Assembly: GCF_000427885.1 (NCBI RefSeq)
Contig: NZ_ATYW01000005.1
Location: 1-64,000 of the forward strand
DNA: 64,000 nt
Direction of reading: 5' to 3'
Origin: Glycomyces tenuis DSM 44171
GTDB taxonomy: Bacteria > Actinomycetota > Actinomycetes > Mycobacteriales > Micromonosporaceae
Numbering within the stretch: position 1 is the stretch's first letter; every line of letters begins with the position of its first letter. The translations under genes and the position numbers were made by a program. Under the pieces are notes generated by a model. The model worked only from the letters and a program-made list of their open reading frames with translations. It was not told the DNA's origin and searched no databases. Below, one piece after another: positions 1-8,424 of this stretch.

Positions 1-986
1 GCGATGGTTTGGCCGGTTTGGGCGGAGCGGAGCATGGTCTCGGAGACCGCGACCGTCGCCAGGCCCTGCGCGAGACCGACGACCTCATTGTCCAGGCCCA
101 GGACCGCGTCACGGAAATGCTCGTGCTCGACCAGCAACGGCTCCCGCTTACGGATCGCATACCGGACCATGTCACCCTCGGACACGCCCCGGAAGGCGCG
201 CAGCGCCTCCCACTCGGTGTGCTCGACACCATTGGCATAGAACGTCAAATCCCCGGTGAGCGTGTCCGCGATGAAGCAGCCTCGGTCGCCAGTGACGACC
301 GCGGTGCGTTCCTTGAACGGGCTCAACCAGTTCACCGAGTGGTTCGCGATCGTGCCCTTGCTCAGATACCCGATGGCCGAGAGCATGTCCTCGTGCTCGC
401 GCCCCGACCGCGAGACCGTCCGGGCCGTGATCGACTGATACGACTGACCGGTCACCCAACTGGTCAAATCGATGTCGTGCGTCGCCAGATCCTTGACCAC
501 ACCCACATCAGCGATCCGATGCGGGAACGGCCCCTGACGACGAGTCACCACCTGCAACACCTCGCCCAGCTCACCGGACTCCAGACGCGCACGCAAACTG
601 ATGATCGCCGGGTTATACCGCTCAATATGCCCCACCCCGGCGACAAGACCGCGCGATCCGAAGGCCTCGGCCAACAGGCGCGCCGCCTCGACCGTGTGGG
701 CCAGCGGCTTCTCAATCAAGGCGTGCACACCGGCCTCGGCCAGCGCGAGTCCGACCGATTCGTGCAGCGCGGTCGGACAGGCCACCACCGCATAGTCCAG
801 ACCCAGACCGATCAGCTCCTCGACCGAGCCGACGAGCCGCACGCCCGCCGGAGCGGACCGCTTGTCGGCCACCGGGTCGGCGACGCCGACCAGATCAACG
901 CCTTCAAGTCCACCGAGAATCCGGGCGTGGTTACGACCCATCGCGCCAAGACCAACCAGACCGGCGCGGAGTTGCGGTGCTGTCAC
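1..986 (-). CDS. Gfo/Idh/MocA-family sugar-nucleotide dehydrogenase (WlbA-like), 3' end outside window
   Basis: The gene runs off the left edge; 328 codons are visible. It starts at GTG 986, and GTGA overlaps the stop of the aminotransferase upstream, so the two are translationally coupled. The N-terminal Rossmann motif GLVGLGAMGRNHA is at residues 9-21. The family EKP motif is at 92-94, followed by GHIERYNPA and LATHDIDLTSW, where the active-site Asp/His lie. WlbA-type members oxidise C3 of UDP-GlcNAc-uronate with NAD+, giving the keto-sugar used by the paired aminotransferase. That role is inferred from the aminotransferase next door, the WlbB-like acetyltransferase at 10.5-11.2 kb and the UDP-HexNAc dehydrogenase at 46.4 kb. 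The family assignment is secure; the substrate is not proven. Confidence 0.85.
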   Translation of the reverse strand, partial: MTAPQLRAGLVGLGAMGRNHARILGGLEGVDLVGVADPVADKRSAPAGVRLVGSVEELIGLGLDYAVVACPTALHESVGLALAEAGVHALIEKPLAHTVEAARLLAEAFGSRGLVAGVGHIERYNPAIISLRARLESGELGEVLQVVTRRQGPFPHRIADVGVVKDLATHDIDLTSWVTGQSYQSITARTVSRSGREHEDMLSAIGYLSKGTIANHSVNWLSPFKERTAVVTGDRGCFIADTLTGDLTFYANGVEHTEWEALRAFRGVSEGDMVRYAIRKREPLLVEHEHFRDAVLGLDNEVVGLAQGLATVAVSETMLRSAQTGQTI

Positions 987-2074
987 ATCTGCTCCAAAGC
1001 GTTCACCGCGTCAGCGACACGGTCGAGATCATCCGAGGACAAGGAAGGGTGAACCGGCAACGACAACACCTCAGCAGCGGCCCTGTCCGTCTCAGGCAGA
1101 TCAGCCTTTGAGTCCCGGTACGGGATCAGCCGGTGAATCGGCGTCGGGTAATAGACCGCACTCCCCACACCAGCGGCCTTCAACCGCTCGAGTGCACCGT
1201 CACGGTCACCCTCGATCCGCACCGTGTACTGGTGATACACGTGATGGGCCCCAGGCGCGACCGGCGGCACCACCGCACCAGTGATCGACTTGTCCAAGAA
1301 CGCCGCATTCACACGCCGGGCCTCAGTCCACCCCTCCAGCCGACCCAACTGCACCCGACCGATCGCCGCCGCCACATCAGTCATGCGCATATTCGCACCC
1401 ACGACCTCGTTCGCATACCGCTGCTCCATCCCCTGATTGCGCAACAACCGCAGCATCCGCGCCAACTGCGCATCATCAGTCGAGACCATCCCGCCCTCCA
1501 GGGCATGCATGTTCTTCGTCGGATAGAAACTGAACGCCCCCGCCGCACCGAACGACCCCACCGGCTTCCCGTCGACCTGCGCCCCATGCGCCTGACAAGC
1601 ATCCTCCACCACCGCCAACCCATGCCGCTCCGCCAACGGCACCAGCCGGCCCATGTCCGCCGGATGCCCGTACAGATGCACCGGCATCACCGCCACCGTC
1701 CGAGGACCGACCAGCGCCGCCACCGCGTCAGGGTCGACGCAGAAACTCCCCGCCTCGATATCAGCGAACACCGGCTCCGCCCCCACCAGCCGCACCGCAT
1801 TCGCCGACGCCGCGAACGAGAACGACGGCACGATCACCTCATCGCCAGGACCGACCCCCAGCGCCATGAGAGCGAGCTGCAACGCAGACGTCCCCGAGTT
1901 CACCGCCACACAATGCCCAGTCCCCGACACCGTCGCGAACGCGTCCTCGAACGCCGCCACCTCCGGCCCCTGCACCACCATCCCCGACCGCAACACGGCC
2001 ACCGCCGCCGCAATCTCCTCATCACCGATAAACGGCCGAGCCGGCGGGATGAATTCCGGCGGTTCACTAGGCAT
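983..2074 (-). CDS. DegT/DnrJ/EryC1-family sugar aminotransferase (WlbC-like)
   Basis: A 363-aa PLP enzyme of the sugar aminotransferase family. The start is ATG 2074 (MPSEPPEFIPPARP), preceded by a G-rich stretch; the open frame continues upstream to 2227 but that part lacks family sequence. It shows NSGTSALQLAL (about 59-69), PSFSFAAS, VEDACQAHGA (157-164) and the PLP Schiff-base lysine in FSFYPTKN (Lys187). In WlbC/WbpE systems this enzyme aminates the C3 keto group of the UDP-sugar made by the co-transcribed dehydrogenase. It overlaps that gene by four bases. Other members act on keto sugars for antibiotics or O-antigen, so the exact product is inferred from neighbours. Confidence 0.9.
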   Translation of the reverse strand: MPSEPPEFIPPARPFIGDEEIAAAVAVLRSGMVVQGPEVAAFEDAFATVSGTGHCVAVNSGTSALQLALMALGVGPGDEVIVPSFSFAASANAVRLVGAEPVFADIEAGSFCVDPDAVAALVGPRTVAVMPVHLYGHPADMGRLVPLAERHGLAVVEDACQAHGAQVDGKPVGSFGAAGAFSFYPTKNMHALEGGMVSTDDAQLARMLRLLRNQGMEQRYANEVVGANMRMTDVAAAIGRVQLGRLEGWTEARRVNAAFLDKSITGAVVPPVAPGAHHVYHQYTVRIEGDRDGALERLKAAGVGSAVYYPTPIHRLIPYRDSKADLPETDRAAAEVLSLPVHPSLSSDDLDRVADAVNALEQM

Positions 2075-2591
2075 TCGGTGCCCCCGATGCTGGTCAGTCG
2101 CGCGATGTGGACGCGAGGATGATAGCAAGTGCCGTGCGGGCCCCTGCGCGGCGAAAACCGCATCGCCGCCCGAGTCCGCGTCGACGTTGACGCATGCCCA
2201 ACGCGTTAAGCACCGATCCGGTTGCACGCTCGGAGCATTTGTGTCTTTTCTCGCACATTAGGTTCACACGGCGCGAACGGGCTGACAGATAGACCGGATC
2301 AGCGCACTCTCCGTCGCCGAGCCGCATTCTCGTTGTCGCGCAAGAGGATGGTGTCCATCATTTTGCGACAATTCGTGGATTGTGCTCTTTTGCTGCATTG
2401 CTGGACCATTGTCTAATGAATGCTGAATTACAGGTTGCGCTCAAGCGAACAGAAGTTGCACGCGTGCTAATGTGACAGGACTCATCGCGCGCCAGACAGT
2501 CGTTCGACTGGCCCGCATGGACGTGCCCGACCACGATCTCCCTGCCGCGAGCACTCCGCACCACCCGTCTTCCTCTGGAGGTAAACCCCAC
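2075..2591. other. 517-bp divergent intergenic region
   Basis: This stretch separates the leftward WlbC/WlbA pair from the rightward CDP-ribitol/teichoic block. I see no credible gene: short frames here lack G/C third-position bias. The part from about 2340 to 2475 is clearly richer in A/T than the flanking genes, as expected for divergent promoters. I could not fix a convincing -35/-10 pair. A strong ribosome binding site GGAGG at 2577-2581 serves the cytidylyltransferase start at 2592. Confidence 0.6.
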
Positions 2592-3272
2592 ATGTACAGT
2601 CTGATGCTGCTCAACGGCGGTATCGGAAGCCGCGTCGCGGCCGGCCGCCCCAAGCAGTTCATCGACGTGGCCGGTCGACCCATCATCGTCTACTCGCTGG
2701 TCGCAGCCGACGCGGTACCCGAGATCACCCAGATCGTCCTCAACTTCCCCGAGGGGTTCCGCGAGGAGATCGAACGGCTGGTCACCGACTACGCGATCCA
2801 GACGCCGGTGACCTACGTGCCGGCCGGCGAGAGCCGCCACGAGTCGGTCGCGGCGATGCTGCCGGCCTGCGAGTCCGACCACGTCCTCATCCACGAGTCG
2901 GCCCGCCCCATGGTCACCGCCGCCGACTTCAAGCAGCTGGTCACGGACCCGCGCGACAACGTCAGCCTGATGCTGCCCATCCCCTTCACCGTCGCCCCCG
3001 TCGACCCCGACTCCGGCCTGGTCACCGGCTCGCTCGAGCGGGACCGGCTGCGCAACGTCCAGCTGCCGCAGAAGTTCCTCAAGGCCGATCTGGCCGACGC
3101 CCACCGGAAGGCCGCGGAGCAGCAGCTGGTGTTCACCGAGGACGCCACGCTGTGCGCCGTCACCGGACACGACGTCCACTTCATCGACGGCCAGGACACC
3201 AACCTCAAGGTCACCACCCCCACCGACGTCAAACTGGCCGGCTTCCTCCTGGGAGGGGACGAAGATGTCTAA
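2592..3272 (+). CDS. TarI/IspD-family cytidylyltransferase, probable D-ribitol-5-phosphate cytidylyltransferase
   Basis: 226 aa. The start is ATG 2592, ten bases after GGAGG. The nucleotidyltransferase signature LNGGIGSR (residues 7-14) followed by RPKQF (Lys21) is at the N terminus. The family features IHESARP, LPQKF (usually QTPQ.F) and NLKVTTPTDVKLA follow in order. These enzymes transfer CMP from CTP to a polyol or erythritol phosphate. The stop overlaps the next gene, a short-chain reductase, by 8 bp. In Haemophilus Bcs1/Acs1 exactly these two domains are fused and convert ribulose-5-phosphate to CDP-ribitol. With a TagF-like polymerase immediately downstream, CDP-ribitol synthesis is the best inference. 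LNGG in place of the usual LAGG is a small oddity. Confidence 0.82.
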   Translation: MYSLMLLNGGIGSRVAAGRPKQFIDVAGRPIIVYSLVAADAVPEITQIVLNFPEGFREEIERLVTDYAIQTPVTYVPAGESRHESVAAMLPACESDHVLIHESARPMVTAADFKQLVTDPRDNVSLMLPIPFTVAPVDPDSGLVTGSLERDRLRNVQLPQKFLKADLADAHRKAAEQQLVFTEDATLCAVTGHDVHFIDGQDTNLKVTTPTDVKLAGFLLGGDEDV

Positions 3273-3972
3273 GTCCATACTCATCACCGGCGCCTCCAAA
3301 GGCATCGGCGCGGCCACCGCCGAGCGGTTCTTCTACGCCGACAACGACATCACCGACTTCATCCTGCTGGCCCGCCAGTCCGAGGACTTCGAGAAGCTCA
3401 TCGGCCGCCTCACCGACGACAACCCCTACGGCAAGCGCGTCCTCCCCCACGTCATCGACCTCAACGACCGCGCCCGCATCGTCGGTCTCATGCGCGACGT
3501 CATGGCCGAGGCCGGCAAGGTCGACTACCTGGTCAACAACGCCGGGTACACCGCCCCCTGCGCGCTCCAGCAGATCGAGTTCGCCGACTTCGAGCGCACC
3601 ATCGGCGTCAACCTGTACGCCCCGTTCACGATCGTCCAGGAGCTGCTGCACTGCGGCAACACCTTCGAGCTGATCGTCAACATCGCCTCCACCGCCGGCA
3701 TGGGCGGACGCCCCGGCTGGCTCACCTACGGCGCCTCCAAGGCCGCCGTGATCAACATGAGCGAGGCGATGAAGGAGGAGCTGTCGATCTACGGCACCCG
3801 CGTGGTGTGCATCTCCCCCGGCCGCTGCGCCACCGACCTGCGCCGCAAGCTCGCCCCGGACGAGGACCCGTCGACGATCATGCAACCCGAGCAGGTCGCC
3901 TCGGTCATCGACATGCTCACCTCCGAGGTCGGCACGCTCGTCGACAGCCAGAACCTGGTCGTCCGCCAATAA
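3265..3972 (+). CDS. short-chain dehydrogenase/reductase, probable ribulose-5-phosphate reductase partner
   Basis: 235 aa, classical SDR. The cofactor motif is TGASKGIG at 8-15, NNAG is near residue 91, and the catalytic YGASK has Tyr155 and Lys159 with a Ser in NIASTAG just upstream. The start codon lies inside the last codons of the cytidylyltransferase (8-bp overlap), so the two proteins are probably made together. The second half of Haemophilus Bcs1/Acs1 is an SDR that reduces ribulose-5-phosphate to ribitol-5-phosphate. This gene would do that step here, in place of the unrelated zinc-type TarJ of Staphylococcus and Bacillus. Substrate is inferred from context only. Confidence 0.8.
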   Translation: MSKSILITGASKGIGAATAERFFYADNDITDFILLARQSEDFEKLIGRLTDDNPYGKRVLPHVIDLNDRARIVGLMRDVMAEAGKVDYLVNNAGYTAPCALQQIEFADFERTIGVNLYAPFTIVQELLHCGNTFELIVNIASTAGMGGRPGWLTYGASKAAVINMSEAMKEELSIYGTRVVCISPGRCATDLRRKLAPDEDPSTIMQPEQVASVIDMLTSEVGTLVDSQNLVVRQ

Positions 3973-3985
3973 CAGAACCGGACCG

Positions 3986-5674
3986 ATGCTCACCAAGATC
4001 ACACAGTTCCGGTATGCGCAGGCGCTGCTGCCGGGCACGCTCCCGATCCTGTGCCACGCCGCCATCCTGTTCACGCCGTGGCGGCCCCTCTGGCTCGTCC
4101 TGATCGCGGCGACGCTGGCGTACTACTGCTACCCGCAGGAGGTGAACACGCCCGGCCGCCACGCGCAGGGCCGCGCCCTGCTGGCGTTCACGCCCGTGAC
4201 GGCCGCGGTCGCCGCGGGCACCGGGCTGTCGATCGCCTGGTCGCTGGCGTTGCTCGCGACCGCCGCGATGATCGCCGTCGAAGCGCTCCTGGCCAAGGTC
4301 GTCAGCGCCGCCAAGATCGCCACCGCGCACCTGGAGACCCGCCCGGAGACCTCCGACTCGCCGGTGCGCCGCTCGGCCCTGTACTACCTGTCGACGTTCG
4401 CGGTGCTGGTCGTGCAGGTGCCGCTGCTCTTCTCGGGCTTCGCCGCCGCCACGCCGTACGCGGTGGTCCTGGCGGCCCTGCCGACGGCGGTGCTGGCGGC
4501 GGCCAGGTTCGCCGGGCTGACCCACCGCGTCCTGCCCTCGACAGAGGACATCACCGAGATCGTGGCCGCCGAGCTCGACCGGCGGGCCCCCACGTTCATG
4601 GTCTACTTCGCGGGGCCGAAGGACACCACCTACCAGCTCGAGATGTGGGTGCCCTACTTCGAGCGCATCGAAGGCTCGTACTTCGTCATGACCCGCGAGC
4701 GGCACCACCTCCCGGCGCTGGCCGCCGCGACCGACGCGCCGGTGGTGTTCGTCCAGGGCCAGGGCCCGATCGACCTGGTCATCCCCGAGACGGTGACCAC
4801 CGTGTTCTACGTCAACAACGGCATGAAGAACATGCACATGGTGCGCAACCCCGAGCTGCTGCACGTCCAGCTGCTCCACGGCGACTCAGAGAAGATCTCC
4901 AGCTACAACCCGGTCACGGCGATGTACGACCGGGTCTTCGTCGCCGGCCAGGCCGGGATCGACCGCTACGCCGACCACGGCGTCCACATCCCGCTCGACA
5001 AGTTCGACATCGTCGGACGCCCGCAGGTGTCGGACCTGGAGGTGCCGCGCACCGAGATCGGCTCGGTCGAGTCCCCGACGGTGCTGTACGCACCGACGTG
5101 GACCGGGTTCTACGAGGACGCGAACTACTGCTCGCTGAAGCTGGGGCCGAAACTCGTCGGCGCCCTGCTCGAACGCGGCGCGACGGTGGTGTTCCGCACC
5201 CACCCCTACACCGACCGCAACGAGGGCGCCAAGCGCAAGCGGATCGAGGTCGAGGAGCTGCTGCGCGCCGACGCGGCCAAGACCGGCCGGGCCCACCGCT
5301 GGGGCGCCGCGGCCGAGTCCGAGATGACCCTGTTCGACTGCGTGAACACCGCGGACGCGCTGGTGTGCGACGTCAGCGCCGTCGCCTCGGACTGGCTGTA
5401 CACCGAGAAGCCGTTCGCGGTGGTCGACGCCCGCAAGGAGGGCGAGGCCTTCGCCGCGACCTTCCCGCCGGCGCGGGCCGCCTATGTCGTGAACGGCTCG
5501 GGTTCGAACATCGGGCCGGTCCTCGACGAGCTGCTCGGCACCGACTCGCTCGCGGGCGTCAGAGCCGAGGCGAAGACCTACTACCTGGGCGACTTCCCGG
5601 CCGAAGGCTACGACCGGGTCTTCATCGAGACCGCCCAGAAGTACATCGACAACGGCAGGACCGGCACCGCTTAG
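3986..5674 (+). CDS. TagF/TarL-like CDP-polyol:polyolphosphate transferase with N-terminal membrane domain
   Basis: 562 aa, starting 13 bp after the SDR. Residues 1-175 contain several hydrophobic segments. Residues 180-562 are a glycerophosphotransferase domain like TagF: VQLLHGDSEK with His298, YAPTWTG, FRTHPY with His406, and DALVCDVSAVASDWL near 455. In TagF the two corresponding histidines are needed to add polyol-phosphate units from a CDP-activated donor to a lipid-linked chain. The genes immediately upstream probably supply CDP-ribitol, so this is the likely main-chain polymerase or primase. It ends 6 bp from a convergent paralogue. Unlike soluble or peripheral TagF, the membrane region is built in. 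Confidence 0.85.
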   Translation: MLTKITQFRYAQALLPGTLPILCHAAILFTPWRPLWLVLIAATLAYYCYPQEVNTPGRHAQGRALLAFTPVTAAVAAGTGLSIAWSLALLATAAMIAVEALLAKVVSAAKIATAHLETRPETSDSPVRRSALYYLSTFAVLVVQVPLLFSGFAAATPYAVVLAALPTAVLAAARFAGLTHRVLPSTEDITEIVAAELDRRAPTFMVYFAGPKDTTYQLEMWVPYFERIEGSYFVMTRERHHLPALAAATDAPVVFVQGQGPIDLVIPETVTTVFYVNNGMKNMHMVRNPELLHVQLLHGDSEKISSYNPVTAMYDRVFVAGQAGIDRYADHGVHIPLDKFDIVGRPQVSDLEVPRTEIGSVESPTVLYAPTWTGFYEDANYCSLKLGPKLVGALLERGATVVFRTHPYTDRNEGAKRKRIEVEELLRADAAKTGRAHRWGAAAESEMTLFDCVNTADALVCDVSAVASDWLYTEKPFAVVDARKEGEAFAATFPPARAAYVVNGSGSNIGPVLDELLGTDSLAGVRAEAKTYYLGDFPAEGYDRVFIETAQKYIDNGRTGTA

Positions 5675-5680
5675 GCGCTC

Positions 5681-7420
5681 CTAGGCGGGCGAGCGGACGG
5701 TCTCGGGCCGCTCGGCCGCCGGGAGGGCCGACTCGCCGGTGGCGGCCTTGCGGACCGGTTCGGCGTAGGTGGCCTTGACCTCGTCGACGAACACGCCGAC
5801 GAGGTCCTCGGGCCGGATGTCGCCGAGGTAGTACTCGCGGACCTCTGCTCGCAGCCCGGCCTTCGGGTCGGTCTCCAGCAGCTCGTCGAGGACCTCCTCG
5901 ACGTTGTCCGCCTCGGCGTCGAACAGGTAGGCGGCCTTGGCGAGCGGGAACTCGGCGAGGTAGTCGGGGCCGAAGTCCTTCGGGTCGGTCATCGCGAACG
6001 GCCGGCCGCAGTACAGCCAGTCCGATGCGGTGCCGCTGATGTCGGAGATCGCCACGTCGGCGGCGTTGATGCACTCGCTCAAGGTCACCTCGGACTCGGC
6101 CTTGTCGCCCCACAGGTGCGCCCGGCCGGTCCCCGCCGCGTCGGCGGCGATGAGCTCCTTGATCTCGTCGGCGAGGGCCTGGTAGGCGGCGTTGGTGCGC
6201 GTGTAGGGGTGGGTGCGGAAGACGACGTCGACGTCGCGGCGCAGCAGGGCCTCGACGATCCGCTTCCCCTGCGGCAGGGAGGAGTAGTTGACGTCGGCGG
6301 TGAGCCCGGTCCAGGTGGGCGTGTAGAGCACGACCTTGCGGTCCCCGTCGCGTTCGGGGCGGGGCCCGACCTGGAGGTCGTGGAGCTGGGGGCGGCCGAT
6401 GCGCTTGAACTTGTAGTTGGGGATGTCGACGCCGTGGCGGTGGTAACGGTCGACCCCGGCCTGGCCGGCGACGAAGACCCGGTCGTACATCAGCGACACC
6501 GGGCTGCGGCTGATCGCCTTGTCGGAGTCGCCGTGCATCAGCTGCACGTGGATGTACTTGTCGAGCTTGATCAGCTGGGCGTTCTTGACGGCGTGGTTGA
6601 CGTAGAAGCAGGACCGGACGCTGTCGGGCAGCAGATGGTCGAGCACCGACTGGGCCGGGACCAGCACGATCGGGGCGTCGGTGCGTTCGGCGATGCCGTC
6701 GAGCAGGTAGCGGTCGCGGACGATGATCAGGTACGGGTCGCCGACCTGCTCGAAGTACGGCAACCACATCTGGAGCTGGTACTCCGAGGCGCGGGAGCCG
6801 GCGAAGTGGATCACGAAGCGGGGCTGGAGCCGTTCGACGGCGTCCCTGACCCCGGCGTCGACCGGGTGGGACTCGCGGCGGCGGCGCAGGTAGTTGTCGA
6901 GCACGGCCGACCCGGTCCAGCCGAAGGCGGCGAGGGTGACGATCAGGAAGACCGTGTCGGTCACGGCCGTGGGGGCCGACTGCGGCACGGCCGCGGCGAG
7001 CACGTAGGCCACGGCCAGGCAGTTCATGAGCGTCGCGATCGCCGGCGGGGTGGTCATGCGCTGGCGGCGGGTGCGGTGGACCTCGAGGTTGACCGCCAGG
7101 AGGTAGGCGATGTTGAGGGCCTTGGCGATGATGTCGGCGTACGCGAAGTAGCAGGTGACCAGCACGCCGGCGAGCAGCAGCGGCCAGTGGTCGGTGCCGC
7201 CGGCGATCCAGGCCTCGATGAGCACCGCCAGGGCGGTCAGGACGCGGGCGATCCGCATCGAGGCGACGCTGTGGCGGCTCTGCCAGGCGACCGTCCCGAA
7301 GACGACGAGCGCGAGCAGGTAGGTCGGCCAGGACACGCCGCGCAGCGCCACTGCCGAGATGACGGCCGCGACCGCCAGCAGGTTCAGTCGGATGGACCAG
7401 GATTTGAGCAGTTTCTTCAA
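5681..7420 (-). CDS. second TagF-like CDP-polyol phosphotransferase with membrane domain
   Basis: 579 aa, a paralogue of the gene it faces. It has the same plan: hydrophobic residues 1-170, then the TagF-like domain with VQLMHGDSDK (His296), YTPTWTG, FRTHPY (His404) and DVAISDISGTASDWL. The first plausible start is TTG 7420 (followed by KKLLKSW); no ATG or GTG lies near, so the start is less certain than the rest. The next gene upstream on the same strand is a LicC-like nucleotidyltransferase, which may make the activated donor for this copy. Two divergently regulated polymerases suggest two polyol-phosphate chains or a linkage-unit enzyme plus a chain polymerase; the sequence cannot tell which. 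Confidence 0.83.
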   Translation of the reverse strand: MKKLLKSWSIRLNLLAVAAVISAVALRGVSWPTYLLALVVFGTVAWQSRHSVASMRIARVLTALAVLIEAWIAGGTDHWPLLLAGVLVTCYFAYADIIAKALNIAYLLAVNLEVHRTRRQRMTTPPAIATLMNCLAVAYVLAAAVPQSAPTAVTDTVFLIVTLAAFGWTGSAVLDNYLRRRRESHPVDAGVRDAVERLQPRFVIHFAGSRASEYQLQMWLPYFEQVGDPYLIIVRDRYLLDGIAERTDAPIVLVPAQSVLDHLLPDSVRSCFYVNHAVKNAQLIKLDKYIHVQLMHGDSDKAISRSPVSLMYDRVFVAGQAGVDRYHRHGVDIPNYKFKRIGRPQLHDLQVGPRPERDGDRKVVLYTPTWTGLTADVNYSSLPQGKRIVEALLRRDVDVVFRTHPYTRTNAAYQALADEIKELIAADAAGTGRAHLWGDKAESEVTLSECINAADVAISDISGTASDWLYCGRPFAMTDPKDFGPDYLAEFPLAKAAYLFDAEADNVEEVLDELLETDPKAGLRAEVREYYLGDIRPEDLVGVFVDEVKATYAEPVRKAATGESALPAAERPETVRSPA

Positions 7421-7532
7421 CTCGCCGTGCCTCTATCGGAGTCGTGGGACGCCGCACCTCCATGGTGCGACGCTCGCGCGTGCCGGAGCGCGGGTGGGTG
7501 GATTTCGACGCGGGGAGGGGGAGAGGGAGGGG

Positions 7533-8228
7533 TTATTTGAAGCGGCGGTTGACGTCGTTGAGGTCTTCGGCGAAGTCGACCTCGATGACGGTGTGCTGGG
7601 AGATGTCGACCGCCTCGAACTTCAGGCCGTCCTTGGCGATGGCCGCCTCGATGCCGCCTTCGAAGTACTCCTGGTCGTCGACCTCGGCCAGCCGCTTGGC
7701 GACCACGGCGCGGTCGTCGGCCGAGACGTAGTTGATGCCCACGGCCTCGCCGAGCGCGCCTTCGGTGACCTTCTTGGAGAGCTTGTTGATGTAGCCGTCG
7801 GCGCCGAGGGTGTACTTGACCTCCTCGTCGGAGACCTTCGCGGTGTTGACGCTGATGAAGGAGCGGTCCATGGCGATGTGCGGCAGGAGCACGTCGAGCA
7901 CCTGCGGGTCGAAGACGACGTCGCCGTTGAGCCACAGGACCCCGCCGGGGCCGAGGATGCTGAAGGCCTTGAGCAGGCTCTTGGAGGTGTTGGTGTCGCC
8001 GTAGGCCTGGTTGTAGATGAAGCCGACGTCGGGCACCTCCTCCATGATCATCTCCTTCTTGAAGCCGACCACGAGGTGGATGGAGTGGCGGCTGAAACGG
8101 GAGGTGAGCAGGCGCAGCGAGCGGCCCAGGATGGTCTCGCCGGTGTTCAGGGGCGTCAGCGGCTTGGGGTGCGGTTTGCCGAGCCGGGAGCCGACACCGG
8201 CCGCAAGGATCACGATGTTCGTGGACAT
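7533..8228 (-). CDS. LicC-like sugar/choline-phosphate nucleotidyltransferase
   Basis: 231 aa. ATG 8228 is chosen because GAGGTGG sits eight to ten bases upstream and the protein then begins directly with the nucleotide-binding strand. NTP-transferase motif LAAGVGSRLGKPHPKPL spans residues 8-24 (Lys22 contacts phosphate in this fold), and LNGDVVFDP carries the metal-binding Asp. It resembles bacterial phosphocholine cytidylyltransferases and related RfbA-fold enzymes. It lies upstream of the second TagF-like gene (113 bp gap), so it probably activates a head group or polyol for a wall polymer. CTP or UTP specificity cannot be read from the sequence. Confidence 0.75.
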   Translation of the reverse strand: MSTNIVILAAGVGSRLGKPHPKPLTPLNTGETILGRSLRLLTSRFSRHSIHLVVGFKKEMIMEEVPDVGFIYNQAYGDTNTSKSLLKAFSILGPGGVLWLNGDVVFDPQVLDVLLPHIAMDRSFISVNTAKVSDEEVKYTLGADGYINKLSKKVTEGALGEAVGINYVSADDRAVVAKRLAEVDDQEYFEGGIEAAIAKDGLKFEAVDISQHTVIEVDFAEDLNDVNRRFK

Positions 8229-8267
8229 TGGCGCCACCTCGTTCGCATAGGCTACAGGACCACAGCA

Positions 8268-8283
8268 GTTTACCTAGTTAAAC
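8268..8283. promoter_or_regulatory. 16-bp near-perfect palindrome in divergent promoter region
   Basis: The sequence GTTTACCTAGTTAAAC is palindromic except for one base pair either side of the central CTAG. It lies in an AT-rich patch between the leftward LicC-like gene (start 8228) and the rightward IspD/TarI-like gene (start 8425). It could be an operator or part of the leftward promoter. This is a sequence observation only. Confidence 0.4.
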
Positions 8284-8424
8284 GGGCAATTACGAAACGG
8301 CCAATCACGGGTAGACGTACCGGTCACATTGCCACCGCTCCCACTCGTGGGTACCGGCCCGCCGCTGGTGACGGTATCCTTCCGCTCGACGCGTCCGCCG
8401 ACCCGTGAGCACAGGAGTGAGCCC

